From NCBI GenBank assembly GCA_963681505.1, contig OY811987.1:3038124-3102123 (forward strand): DNA of 64,000 nucleotides. Direction: 5' to 3'. The notes beneath the pieces are model-generated. The model was not told where the DNA came from, searched no databases, and was given only the letters and a program-made list of their open reading frames with translations. Of the stretch, positions 12,790 to 25,540 are shown piece after piece; the first letter of the stretch is position 1, and each line of letters begins with the position of its first letter. The position numbers and the translations under genes were made by a program. Source of the stretch: Eunapius fragilis. Lineage: Eukaryota > Porifera > Demospongiae > Spongillida > Spongillidae.

Positions 12790-13067
12790 ATATAGTTAGA
12801 CTTAGACCGTCTATACCGTCTGCTATTAGCCACTGAAGGGCTTGATATGGCCCAGCGATTATGCCTTATTTCCTCCTGGTGGTTACTTGTGTCTACGTTC
12901 TGTCGCCCATCGACCTTATACCTGAGCTAGTGTTGGGTCCGCTGGGATTATTGGATGACTTATTGGTCATTTTACTCACACCCTAGCTTCAAATGACATA
13001 GGGCAAGTTGAGGCAAAGATGAAAAAGAAAGCCTAACCCCCAAAGAGAGCTGCATGCAGAGGCGGAT

Positions 13068-13184
13068 CCAGACAGGCGTGGTTCTGGGGTAAACAGGATA
13101 TTATCGGATATATCAACGTAAATTGTTGTCTTACGTACAAATATCCGATAATATTCTCTTTACCCCAGAACCACGCCTGTCTGG
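13068..13184. mobile_element. MITE-like hairpin, about 43-bp arms
   Basis: The arms start CCAGACAGGCGTGGTTCTGG and end in the inverted form CCAGAACCACGCCTGTCTGG. The arms run inward to ATATTATCGGATAT with two or three mismatches around a 30-bp loop. No coding sequence is present. Confidence 0.75.
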
Positions 13185-13352
13185 TGGATATCTGGTGGTA
13201 CCATCATCGGGTTTTTTGGATTGTAATCTTCAAGCGTGTGTGTAACCTTAACTTCGATCGCTGTTTCTGGGGTACTGATATTTTTATGGCGATTAACCAA
13301 ACATTCCAGGCAAAATTTCCTCGCAAAATTTTGCATGTAGTCCCGATGCGAC

Positions 13353-13918
13353 GTAGGGGAGACCGGGGCTAAACGTCACACGGGTTAGTTGTCACAACAT
13401 TTATATCTTGGTAGTTAGTGACAGCATCGATTGGACATGTACAAGTCAAATGTAGGTATTATAGTTTAGTGTCTACCTATAAATAGGTGGACATGCTGCT
13501 CACATCTATCGGACGTAGCAATAGAATTTGTGTTTTGTATACCCCTGAGTAAATTGTTTCTCTTTGCTAGCTAGTTAATTTCGAAAATTAGGTCGAGCGA
13601 ATATGTTAACTATGTTAATACAAAGTTATGTGCATTGACTAAACCTAAACTTCCCATTAATCAATGTCAAAATTGTATTTTTTTACCTTGATAAGCCAAG
13701 CATGTGTGACTTCTTACCCTGTGATGGGTCAGGTTGTCACAAATGCAATGGTTCAATTAGAATGGTTATAACGTATTGATTAATTGAAAAAGTGGAATAG
13801 CCATTGTGTAGCCAGATGATTGGAGATTAGTTGGTGTTATTATACGTTTACATAATAAGGGCACTATTGATTATCGAAGTTATGACTTTTAGCACCGGTC
13901 TCCCCTACTTTGCGGTCG
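13353..13918. mobile_element. non-autonomous DNA element with about 28-bp TIRs
   Basis: The left end GTAGGGGAGACCGGGGCTAA is matched at the right end by the inverted GTAGGGGAGACCGGTGCTAA, and similarity runs about 8 bases further inward. The 566-bp interior has repeated GTTGTCACAA motifs and no ORF. The superfamily is not assigned. Confidence 0.65.
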
Positions 13919-16561
13919 CGTACCCCCACAGCACGTCCACGCAACTCCCCACCCCTTATTCCAATTTCAAAATTCAATGCTATTTTCCGATGAGAAACTA
14001 TCGACTATGAAAAAAAGTCAAATCGATTTTCAGGTTAAGCACCTTGCAAATCGGTTATTAGAAACATAAAATCGATTCAGATTTTGGCGATTAATGCATT
14101 ATTATTTCGCCAACGATTACCTAGTCCATGTAAGTCACTGTTCCTCGAGTCAAGTCTATATTGCCAGTTTTTTTTTGCCGCTATTCCTTCTAGCCTATCA
14201 CGGGGAAAAAAAAAAAAAAAAAAAAAAAAACGATATGCCCAACAGTTATATACATTATTCGAATAGATGCCCCAAAGAATTCGAAAAAGCGGAACCACAA
14301 AAGCCTGTGAAACCTCGGCACAACGCCGCTCCACTCATATGACAGGTGAACATGTGGAAAATGGTGTATTTAAGTACTTGGGCCCGAAGATGACACCTAT
14401 GTCAGCCTTAGGAGTGTTCGGCAGTTGGGCTGTATGACAGCGTGTCAAAAAAAATACCTACATGCATGTTGATATAGGGGATTAGCTTGGATTCTCCAGG
14501 CCCAGGGATCGTGGAATAAATTCGTATACGTAGTTTGTACCTCTACCATTCGTTGTAAATATTATAAAGGCTGAAATCAACTCAGCATTGCACGAGGTAG
14601 TTTTGGAGGCAGGGTTCAGCATTGCAATTTGTATTCATATACCCCGACGCAACACAAATATAGACAGTATTTTTGCGTATCTCATTGTCATGCATGATTG
14701 AGGTCATGATCAAAAAGCCTGTGGTAGGGAAAATATGAATAAAAATCAAGCAGAAACAAAAAAATAAACAGTGCATCAGATAGACGGGCAGCGCGAAAAG
14801 AAAGCGTCTACCTATTTTACTTTCCTGATACTCATGCAGGCTGCAGTTTATAAGCACACACACACGTACTCTACAGCCACCACAGTCTTGAATGTTTAAG
14901 AACAATTTACTTTTTGTCCATTTTTACAGCGCAGTACTAATCGGGATTGGCAGATGCAGCAGAATGTCAAGAAGCAGCAGAATACTATCTACTTATTCCC
15001 CTGGGTAACTACATGTAATATGCATGATATATATGGAACAGTGTCCAGTAATACAGGGGCGGGGGTTGAGATTATATTCGCGACCAATTTTGGCCATATA
15101 TTGTATTGTTGAGTCCATATGGTGAGAATTGATAGTGGATTTCATCTTAACCCCCTCCCCCCCCTCTGTATACGCCTCTGAAATAGGTTTCCATTGCACA
15201 ACATGAAATGTTCACTTCATGCATATAGTGGTCCAAGTCAGTGCTCCTCGGGAACAGGTGCATGAATGTAAGCAAAAAGTGCATGTTCTAATTACCTACA
15301 TGCATATGTATGTTGTCTTCAGTTGTGCATGTGTATTGCAGCCTTTTCACAAAGGAATCGTTCACCCTGCACTAAAACTGGTCTCATGAGGGTGGTGGTC
15401 TGATGCCTAATACTAATGCTGCCAAATGTCTCCACTGTTTGCAATGACAATACCCATTAAAAATCAGTCAATTGGAGGTGCGGTGAAAACATTGCAAGAA
15501 AGTGCACGTATATGATCACCAAATAGATTTAATCAACACTGGTGATTGCATCTAGGCACAGTACAACTGAACCTGATTGAGTTTACGTAGTGACCCCTTT
15601 GTATTTCACACTGTGATACTAAATACGTTGTGTGACTTATTCCTCCTCCCTCCTCTATTCATTCCTCTCTCCCTTCTTCCTACAATGCCTTGGGCAATAC
15701 AGTCACAAGTCATATTGTGGTGTCACGAGTATCACTTTAATTTTGTTGCAGTAATGCAAAACCATCGCATTTGGCTGACAGATTAGGCAGATATAGCAAA
15801 TAGTACAAGGAAGGGCCTTCTCTGAATTGCACATGTCCTCAAGTGACAAGAAACAATGCTCTTACCCATTTCAATGTTATCATTCACTTGGCATTTCATC
15901 ATGAATAGAACCCATTGAAATCTTTTGTATGATGGTTAAATAAGCCACTTTTGTACCATGAAATGTGGCAAACTGCTTATATGGATGCAATGAAAAAACA
16001 GGGAAATGGTTACAAAAAGAGAAAAGGAAGCCAGCAAACATTGCCATTATTGTTTTGTTCAGAAGATGAATACATCAGGTGTTTATAGGAATCAGACTTT
16101 ATTTCTTAAGAGATCTTGCTACTAGTGTTTGCAAGGTATCAGGCAGGACAAGTACAATCATGACCTCTTTGTAGTCTTTCAATGCTTCTATCATGGATAT
16201 TTTTGCTGCATAAGACTGTCGTAATCTGGACCTTATGTTTAGAAATGTTGTGTTTCTACTGAATAACCTTGATGGTGGGTTACTTCAACTCAAAAGTTTT
16301 AAGTAGGTTCATAAGAGGTGTAGGTTAATTTATTATGATATCATTTTTCATATCTGATAGGTAAATATGACAATACAGACCAACTGATGCACCACAACAC
16401 ATGTGTTCAATAACTGCTCAAGTCTACAACAGCTTAATGCAAAAGTATATGAATATAGCCAATTCAAAACATTGTTAGCGTAATTATTACTACCAACACA
16501 ATGACTGTTGTCAAGGTGACAATGATATAATTGAGTCATCATTGTTGAGCAACCTTTGCTG
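13919..16561. other. intergenic, no gene recognised
   Basis: This stretch runs from the last MITE to the stop codon of the RhoBTB gene. It contains a poly-A run at about 14206-14230 and several short ORFs without motifs. Confidence 0.5.
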
Positions 16562-19500
16562 TCACATGACAGAACACTTATCAGAGGACATCTCCTCTCC
16601 AGCATTGTCCTCTTCCTCACCCCCTTCCCACTTCTTTCTGTACTTCTCCATGGCCTCCAGATAGTACACAGGAGGCCATTGGTGGGCTTGGACATAAGCC
16701 AGGCTTTCATCAGTGAGGAGGGAGAACTCTGGTTTAGAAAAGAAGGCTGTGTAATTACTGGAGATGAAGTGGAGACACCAGGTGCTTAGCTGGTGAGCAT
16801 TGTGTAGCTGGGCTGTTAGTAGTAGGGCTTCAGATAGACAAAAAGATGGGCATGGAAGGGAACATTAATAGTATGAAAGAGTAGCAATTAAGGGGGTAGA
16901 GATGGGGAAAGGTTTTCATACCAATAACATCGATGTCCGCTGTAGCTACACACTCAGAGGTAGCTCTCTTTACCTCTTCAGTAATGTACAGCTCACAAAG
17001 TGAGGTCAGCCTAGGCATCACGTACTCATTGGAGAGGATCAGCATGCTTACAGGATCAACTTCTTGTATGGGTACGCGATCAGTGTATAAGTACTCAAGG
17101 AAGGCTAGCATATTATCATATGTCACGTCATGAAGCTCCACCTACAAAGGTTTATAGTATCAATAAACTTTAATAGTCAAGTTTTGGTCTCCAGAACATG
17201 CATCTAATAACAGATTCCAACATCTCACCTCTGATAATTTACTTTCAATGAATCCATTTCTAAACATGGCAGATAGAACTTCACACCTGGCCATAAAGAC
17301 CACCTTGTGTGCATGGATGGCCTTCCCCTCCACAAGTAGACAGATATCAGAAAGCTGGGTCTGGTTCAGAAACAGAACATTGGCTATTCCACTGTTCTTG
17401 TTATTCAGCCATGCCTGTATGCTTCGGTTAAGTATCACAAATTCGTCCCCTTTTTTGGCATTCTCACACATCATCTGTAGCTCTGGAAGGTTGAACAGTT
17501 CAGCCACCTTCATTGTTTCATCAATAAGGGGACTCTTTGGCTCAAATTCTACAATTCCCGTGTAGAGGAACTCAAGACATTTCAAGAATGGATCTTCAGA
17601 AACCAAGGTGTCATCCAATATGAGCTTTGTGACAATTTTATCAGTCCCAGTGCTCACACTGTCCATGGAAACCACAATAAGAGTGACAATCTGTTCATGC
17701 TGTGTACTAACCTGTACTGAATGTCCTTTAACCCTGCTACTTTCCTGTCACTAATGTTTCCCGTACTGACTTCATGTAGTCGCTTCTGGTTCCAACTACA
17801 TTTAGGGCATGTACGCACCTCAAAGTAACTAGCTTTAATTGTGCCTTCTCTTTCAAATATTTTTCTGAAAATGTCAGATGCACAGCATAGGACATATTTG
17901 TGGGCATGGTACATTTTTGGTCCCAACAAGAAGATGGCATCTGAAAGGTCTTCACAGTTGAACAGCTTCTTCCAGTCCCCAGCAAGCGTTGAGGGGCTGA
18001 TGTTAATAGGAGTGTGTTCAATCTTCCTTGGCAGTGTGGGTGGTGGAGGGATGCAAGGATAAAAGGTGCCTCTATCTTCTGTGGTCCTAGAACACACATC
18101 AGTATGCCAGATATAAAGATGAACGTTTGTTGGCTATTCATTTAAAAAGGATCTACCTGTTCTTTCTGAACCAGGAGAACCTCTTCTTACTAGATCTGTA
18201 CTCTAATTTGTTTAGAGCAACCCTCACTGCAAACATGATTGTTTCAGAGAAACCAATTCGTGTGAGAGAGCTGCATTCACAATACCCAACTGCTCCTGGG
18301 TGGGAGGGAATAATACACATAAATGTATATTGGATTAACAAGTTCAGTTGATAGAATATGCACATTTCTGATTATATTTTAGCACACGTGTAGACAGACT
18401 GTATTACTACTATCACTACCACTTTCTGTGGGGCATGATAAAGTTGCGATCACACACCTATTTTCCTTACCTAACTGGTCTAATTTAGACTAACTTAGCC
18501 TACGGGTAAGCTAGCGTGACATCATCACTTAACTATACAGTGTGTTAATATAAAAACGACCAGCAGCAAGTTAAGTTTCGAAGAGAGTACCATTTTTGAC
18601 CCTCTTCTGACGAAGTGCCTCACCAGATTAAACATATGTGTGGCTGCATCCTGATGGTGACAGTGCATGTGAACCTCCATTCTGTGGCCTCCTGAGGAGA
18701 AGCACAGCTGCCACAGCATTGCTATTCTCTGGGATAGCTTCTGGAGAAATATCCATGCAACTCCATTGCATCATAATGTAGGTTAAGTACTTGTACTCAA
18801 CTCTGCCAATTTCTATCTTCTGCAGTTCAACGTCTTCCCCAAACTCAATACATACAATAAATCCTTCTCTGTCGAGCTTTTCCGTACACTTGTATACGAA
18901 GACTTTCTGAAGTCGCATGATTTTTTGTAAATGTGAATCATATCACCACACGCACTCATTTATCTTTCGATAAAATGTCCCTGCAGCAGCTGTCACCAGA
19001 TGCGCAGACACATCCAAAGTTTCAACAACAAAAAATCTATTTGTATATAGCTGTGGCACAAATGTTCCAGATCCTTGTATGAACACCCTCTACTACTATG
19101 TACAAGGTTTGGATTATGTAGAAAAGGCGCTCGATAAGTTCTGTTGCGCGTTCCTTGGTTCTAATAACATGTCATTACGTCGCTCGATGTGCGTGGTTAA
19201 TTACCGTACGTAATTATCGTGTCGCGTAGTACAGCCAGTCAGTTTTGGCTGTATTGAAAGTGGTTGTGACAGTGGATGATGCGACACTGGAAATGGTGGT
19301 AGATGCAGGAGCAGCAGCATCGCTCATCAGTAAGGAGATGTGTGAGCGCCTGCGGGGTGCTCAACAGCCGGATTTGAGACCCCAGTAGCATGGTACTTCG
19401 GCTGTACACAGGAGAAAGGTTAAAAATCTGTGGCTTGATTTCATTCAATGTGAAATACAGACAAGGTTGGCTCTGCTAGTGGTAGCGAGGGCGGGCCCTC

Positions 19501-22500
19501 TCTATTTGGCAGAGATTGGTTGGGGGAGTTAATACCTGACCTTGCTATCTTATACACTCGTCCACAAATGAGAACATCCAGGGTCTACTGAGGAATACAC
19601 GGAGTTGTTCAAAGAAGAACTGGGCCTGGTAAAAGGGTTAACCAGTTACTACAGTATAACTGTATCGGTTCTACAACACATGCCAATGATGGATGTGAGG
19701 AACCCTTTATGAGCTAATGCCTTTACTGTTTAACAACGCCAGCTGCATGGTGTGCTCTCAGACCTCTCCGACATTTGCCACTGTGGTTCATCACTAATAC
19801 ATCCGATTTTGTGTGCCAGTGCATGCGTGATGAAGGAAGACCATGTCAACAAAACTTTTGTACGTACAACCCGTTGCATGTATCTCTCTATATTGAATGC
19901 CTGAGCCAGTTGCATGACTCAACTAAGCTGCGGAATTTCTGCTTCTGAGATGCAGCTCTGTACACTTATTTGAAAAATATAACACTGTTGCAGAGAACAG
20001 CTGACGTTGAGAGGCATAGTCTCCACCATTTTGACTATCTGTATTTAAACCATAGGGTAATTTTTCAGTTTCATGCATGGTTGTATACTTTGTGTAAGCC
20101 CTCCAGGCTGTTTTCTACTATGGTATGTACCTTATAAGTTATTTAACAAGCTGGAGTTAAAAATCACTTAGGCAGGGTGATGTTGGGAGGAACTAAATGC
20201 CTGAGCAGAATGAAGGTGTTAGGTAATACAATCCCAAACAAAAACTGAAAGTTGTATTTATAGAATTAAATTTCTATCGTTATGGATTGTTAATTCCGGT
20301 CAACACCCCCATGCTTTCACTGCAAGCTTATTAATAAGCTTCTGGGCAATTCCCTTCTACCCATGTGCTATCGATCGTTCTGGGTAAGTTTTCCATCTGG
20401 TTTCACATTGGTAGTTAGAAACAGTAACAGCTTTATTGCCCAGCCAAGAAGCACCATGCAGTTACAAATGGTCTTTGCCCACTAGCCCAAACTTTGCCCC
20501 TGCATTTCCCCCTTTGCCACACTTTCCCCGTGTAAACTTCAAAGTTGTGCACATGCCCATTTTTGCTGTCTGAAAAACACCACACCATGATGCCGCGTTG
20601 TTCATTTTTAGGAAGGAACCGTTTGAGGCAAGACTAGAAGTGAAGATACCATGAAATGTTCCCACAACCAAATGGTATAACTATTATAAATAAATACTCA
20701 TTTCAGTTGATTTATTATCTTGTTTATCTTGCATGTTTTTTTTCTTCATACACTTTATTGTGGTGACACACTGCCTTGAACATGTTCCTTCTTTTGTTAA
20801 TGAAACTTAAATTGAAAGGCAAATAGACATGATAATAGCGCTTTGCGATTGCGATTGCGTCCTGGATGTTGACGCCTGTTTTAAAATGTTTTGCGGATGA
20901 TGTCAATTACGCAATAGCGACCGACGTTTACTTATACAATTCCCCCCCCCCCCTCCCCATCCATATTAATTGCCGCCCCTACATGAAATTGCCGCCCCCC
21001 GCCCCCCGCCCCCATACACACACACGCAAACGACAATCGCGTGCGTTCGTTAAGGCCGCATTATGACTAGACTTAAACGATTCCGTAATTAGTAATCACC
21101 GCATCGCTATAGCGCTTGCAAACTATAACGTTTTTACTTAATTCGCGTCAGTTATGAACTAGCGCAGGCCAGCAAAAACTTGCCCGATATACCTATATCA
21201 TAACTATAACTATAACAATTAAACGAAAAGTTCTTTATCGATTGTCCCTCATACGATGTCATCAAAGCGGTCCAAAGGTTCAGGAGCATCGTTTCGTAAA
21301 GCCAAACGGTTAAAGAATCTAGCTGCAGACGGCGAAATATGTGGCAAAATAACATCTTTTTTTCACCGCTGTTGCTCCAATTGCTACACCGCCAATGGCT
21401 TCTGTTGCTGATCAGACAGCAAGTACCGATTGTTAAACTGAGAACCCAGTCGAATATCCAGTCGCGATCGAGCCACTTGAACCTCCAGTTCCAACAAGTG
21501 AACTTCGTCTACCTGTTACGGCTGTTAGTGCTGTTGAACTGCATGCATACCATCCACAAGAACATCCAGGCAGCGAAATCGCATCAATGTCGAGTCATCC
21601 ACTGACCAGGAATACTTCAAACGAAGTGCTTACTATTCATTTTTGGATCATGATGTTTTGTCAGATTTGCATGCGCTCTCGCTTCAGCGTTCACAATAGG
21701 ATTGTAACGCATCTCTGATCACTTATCTTTCTTCCTATTCATTTAATGAATTACAGCCAGCATTTGCCATTTATGCAAAATTCATGGAATCAGAACAGGC
21801 AGTGCAAGATTTCTTGCCAAACATCGCACGTCATAGCAAATCACAGCAACGTTGCCAGTGACTAGCGCGAGCGCTGAGCGAAGCTTTTCAGTTTTGAAGC
21901 GACTTAAGACTTACCTCCGAATGACAATGGGGAGAAGTACGCTTAAATGGCCTTGCTCATATGCATGTACAATATTCTCAACCAGTTGACATTGAAGCGG
22001 TCGTGAACCACTTCGCTACCTCAGGCCGTGCGAGGCGCTTAAACTTAATTCATTGTCTGATTGTTGCACTGAATGGACGTATAGTGTGTCACTAAAGCAT
22101 GAGTGCGCATTTATCATATCTATTGTGCTGCCATTTTTTACAGATAAAATCTTAAATTAATGCTTGCAAAATCATAGTCGCATGCATGCTGTGAAATACA
22201 ATTTATAGCGTGGCTTGACGCGTTATGCCACCAAAAGAGTATTGGCGGAGCCCCAGATCCCTATTGGAGAGCTCACAGCGCTCCCCTTGCTGAAGAGTGA
22301 CACCGCCCCTCCAAATTAACCGGCCAACCTCCAACCCCCCCCCCCCCCCCCCCCCCCACCCAATAGCCTTATTCCTAGATCCGCCACGAACTGAGACACA
22401 GACTCTCTATCCTGCTGAGAACAAGAATTAAATTTAAACCGTGTACAATGCAGGCAGGCTGGGGGGTCAAATTAATGGTCTTTAAACCAACTTCATTATT

Positions 22501-25239
22501 TCATATATATCCACATGCAGACTTATTTGGGGCTACCATGAAGATGCAGGCTTCATATCCAGGCTTCATATCAGCTGGTAAAAGGCAGTGCCGCATATGC
22601 GCTCAGCAATACTGCTCTCTTCTTTCCGGCATCTTCTATCCAATTCGCCGCGAAGATTGCTAGCTTGTTGCAGCCGCTCATGCATAGTACGCTGTCCAGT
22701 CATCGGGTCCCTTTCAAACGGTCCGACAGTGCCAAGCAGCCCCGCCATTATACTTTCCCTCGTCGCCAAAATGTAGTACCTAGCCCGGCGCTTAAAACTG
22801 ACGAATCAATTGCATGGTCTACACAGTAATCACAAGCATTAATCACTAGACTGAGCATGCAGCACCACACGCACATACACAATGAAGACAACGTCAATAA
22901 CACACACAGACCAGCCGTCTAGTTCGGAATGTTTGGTACTTCTGCTGATTCTTCTTAATTATATAATGGTAGACATTAAATATGCCCCAAACTGGTTAGA
23001 CCGGACTGTGCCGTCTCTGCATGCACATGCTTCAATAGCATGTTCCATTGTTAACCAGTTACTACACTTCCATCAGCGTTGCTCTGCTTCCCTGCAGACC
23101 TATACTCAATTCGATACTTGTATGCACTCAGGGTTAATTCCCATCTCATGATTTTTAGGCCCGTACGTATGCCATTTCCGCGGAACCGAACGGGACTCTG
23201 AAATAGATATATTATACGGCCTACCCCAAACGTATTGGTGGACCCTTTTCACCCCGTAAATGACCACCTTTTTCTCAATGTGAGAGTATTTCCTCTCCAC
23301 TGGAGCCAAGGAACGAGGCAACAGGTAACCCCCCCCCCCCCCCCCCCCCCCCCCACCCATCCTCAAACTGATGTGATAGTACAGCTCCTATACCATAAGG
23401 GGAAGCATCACAAGACAAAATAAGTTTCCTATCTGAGTCAACGTGCGCCAACAAACACGATGGCGTGAGCTGACCTTTAGCCTCCTTAAAAGCCATTTCT
23501 TGCAAGGGACCCCACTGCCATTTCTCTTGCTTCAGTAGTAGTTATAAAATGGTGCCAAATCTCAGACCGGCCTTAGACGCGAACCGAAATATTCGTGACA
23601 TGCAAACGGGGGGGGGGGGGGGAGTGGGTGGTATATGTATAGTGATGGGTTTCCGGACTGAGTCAGTCTAATCCGTTTGCACACAAACTTTTCCCCCTTG
23701 TTGCNNNNNNNNNNNNNNNNNNNNNNNNNNNNNNNNNNNNNNNNNNNNNNNNNNNNNNNNNNNNNNNNNNNNNNNNNNNNNNNNNNNNNNNNNNNNNNNN
23801 NNNNNNNNNNNNNNNNNNNNNNNNNNNNNNNNNNNNNNNNNNNNNNNNNNNNNNNNNNNNNNNNNNNNNNNNNNNNNNNNNNNNNNNNNNNNNNNNNNNN
23901 NNNNACAGGACGAGGCCGTCTCAAGAATTGTTCAGCCTGTTTTTTTTCTTTGATGTACATTTCATTTTTTGTGTGCCGCTAGGTAGGGTTGTGCTATGCA
24001 AGGTATTTCCTCAGTCAATGTGGATTTTTCCCACTACAGGTTTGTCACAGGGGTTTTTTCCGTGAGAAGGTGTGGGCACACCCCTCTATAAATATATAGG
24101 TTTTATTTATTGCCCCCTGCATGCTCAGTCCCGTTAGTCTGATTATTGTTTTGTGACATTTCATGCAGTTGTTGGCTGTATGCTGTAAATTTGTATTATG
24201 TAGCCATGTGCACTGGCAATGCTGGCACAATTTGTGATATGTGGTCAAGGGATTTGTATAAGGGATGAGGAGGGAGCATTTGAAATCCCTTCGATCGATC
24301 GCGGGTTATAAAGGGAAGAGGAGGAGGAGTAAGAGGAGAAAACTATATAGGACCGACCGGATACGAGGATGCATGAGCTTCGTATTTCATTCTCTAAAAT
24401 TCGTACGTTTTCGTGCAGTCCGACTAATGCGAAACAATTTGTTTTTAACTCATTGTTCGAGTTGTCAGTACGCTGTCCTTTGTCGCTAGGCGCGTTTCGA
24501 TTCGTACGTCGTGCGATCATACAATGATTTCACGATTAGAAACATACAATTTCTGATTACCAGCATTCACCTTTCTGGTAGAATTTTTTTTTGCCACTAT
24601 ATAGCTACTGACTTATTTTATCATGATCAGTTAAAGGTGTTCTACACCTTATAGCTCGCTTGACATGTGGTATTGGCACACATCACATTATCGTTACGGT
24701 TGTGGCTAACCTAGCTCCTCGGACAACTCCATGGCGGCCAGTTCAGTCACAAATTCACTCCTTATGTCCCGGGAACTGGAGAAAGGGGAAGCTCTGAGGT
24801 CCGCTTGCAATCCAAGAAGTACCCAGGGAGTTTCCGGACAGTTGTGCTTGATCTCGGGGACCCATTTTTCGCGGATATTCAGAAAAGAATATGGTTCAGC
24901 TATACTGAAGGCGACTAGGAACAAATCCGTAGCCGGGTAGAAGACTGGCCTCAATTCGTCATAGTCTTCTAAACAGGCTAGGAGTAAAAAATGTATAAAC
25001 TGATGGCTATCGTTTGGCGTTGCTTGATTGAATCAATGTTTACCTATGGACAACAGACGCACTGACACGGGTTTATCATCCACCAGAACGTGGGTATCAT
25101 AGAACTCTAATACAACAGGAGTGTACACCGTCGGAAATATATTCGTGGCCCACGTTTTCATGAAGCAATCCTTTCCAATGGCTGGATCTCCAACTATCGT
25201 CAAGTTCAAGGTCGCAGTGGCTGCCATCTTTGTTGCCAC
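16562..25239 (-). CDS. RHOBTB: RhoBTB protein with degenerate GTPase domain
   Basis: Seven exons give an unbroken 605-aa frame: 25044-25239, 24711-24977, 18157-18295, 17819-18086, 17229-17690, 16922-17141, 16562-16827. Residues 1-200 align with Rac/Rho: GDPAIGKDC (P-loop), [34 protein letters not shown] first BTB follows ([20 protein letters not shown], then [11 protein letters not shown]), a second BTB ([28 protein letters not shown]), and a C-terminal region with [14 protein letters not shown] and [15 protein letters not shown] typical of RhoBTB. RhoBTBs act as substrate adaptors for cullin-3 ubiquitin ligase. The GTPase part has lost the P-loop Thr, switch I Thr, the DTAGQ core and the TKxD motif, so GTP binding is doubtful. 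Intron 2 (18296-24710) is 6.4 kb and packed with transposon debris. Somewhat shorter than the roughly 700-aa vertebrate proteins. Confidence 0.9.
18628..18918 (-). CDS. hypothetical ORF inside RhoBTB intron 2
   Basis: The ORF starts [20 protein letters not shown] and runs about 80 residues with balanced composition before a plausible splice donor (GGAG|gttcac near 18683). It is not recognised. It could be a small nested gene, an unspliced remnant or chance. It is on the same strand as the host gene. Confidence 0.25.
   Translation of the reverse strand: MRLQKVFVYKCTEKLDREGFIVCIEFGEDVELQKIEIGRVEYKYLTYIMMQWSCMDISPEAIPENSNAVAAVLLLRRPQNGGSHALSPSGCSHTYV
19255..19560 (+). pseudogene. Gypsy retrotransposon protease fragment
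   Basis: The plus strand reads [20 protein letters not shown], a retropepsin active-site region with DAG in place of DTG, then (after a stop and frameshift) [17 protein letters not shown] and [11 protein letters not shown], both typical of LTR-retrotransposon proteases. Only this domain remains. It lies antisense in RhoBTB intron 2. Confidence 0.75.
21256..22060 (+). pseudogene. internally deleted hAT transposase remnant
   Basis: The 5' part begins [19 protein letters not shown] with a basic stretch and a KITSFF motif, as in the N-termini of ZMYM-like hAT proteins. The 3' part reads [19 protein letters not shown] followed by [20 protein letters not shown] and [10 protein letters not shown], which is the hAT C-terminal dimerisation domain. 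The central catalytic part is missing and several frameshifts are present. It sits within RhoBTB intron 2, antisense to the gene. Confidence 0.8.
22335..22357. repeat. poly-C tract (23 nt)
   Basis: Uninterrupted C run in RhoBTB intron 2. Others of the same kind: 20942-20953 (C), 39050-39067 (C) and 23608-23622 (G). Confidence 0.95.
23190..23540 (-). pseudogene. Gypsy RNase H fragment split by a homopolymer
   Basis: The minus strand reads [18 protein letters not shown], then [20 protein letters not shown], then after a 26-nt C/G run, [15 protein letters not shown] and [12 protein letters not shown]. This is the RT-connection/RNase H order of Ty3/Gypsy pol. The homopolymer (23329-23354 on the plus strand) replaces the short GxxxPIAYAS-like link and shifts the frame. 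A short ORF at 22566-22769 could be part of the same element's gag, but that is weak. Confidence 0.8.
23329..23354. repeat. poly-C tract (26 nt)
   Basis: C run inside the Gypsy RNase H fragment. It has expanded within former coding sequence. Confidence 0.95.
23705..23904. other. assembly gap (200 N)
   Basis: Exactly 200 undetermined bases, close to a G15 run at 23608-23622. Probably a scaffold gap of unknown or fixed size. Confidence 0.99.
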
Positions 25240-25540
25240 ATACCGCTATATAAAAGTGCGATAAAGATGCTTGCATGCATACCTTTGAATTAAAATGATG
25301 ATCCTAAAAATAGATGTCTATTTATATACCCGTACTACGTCACCACTATCTTGATTGTAAAAATTTACTAGCAACAAAAATTAAATGGCAAGCAACTTTG
25401 GAATGTGCGCTAGTCCTCTCGAACACAACGAATGATATAGCAACGGCAGTGCAATTTTTAAAGTTCCCAAGCTGTCCTCTACCAGTCGTAGCAGTGTAGA
25501 TCATAGCTTGTGCCGCTCACAAAGCCATACGAGAAAATAC

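Noticed and set aside
14077-14342. Overlapping ORFs around poly-A at 14206-14230
   Set aside because: Lys or Phe runs from the homopolymer; nothing conserved.
22566-22769. 67-residue minus-strand ORF as Gypsy gag start
   Set aside because: The beginning [19 protein letters not shown] is only loosely similar to gag starts; kept out as a separate feature.
23562-23982. ORFs running through the gap
   Set aside because: Most of their length is undetermined bases.
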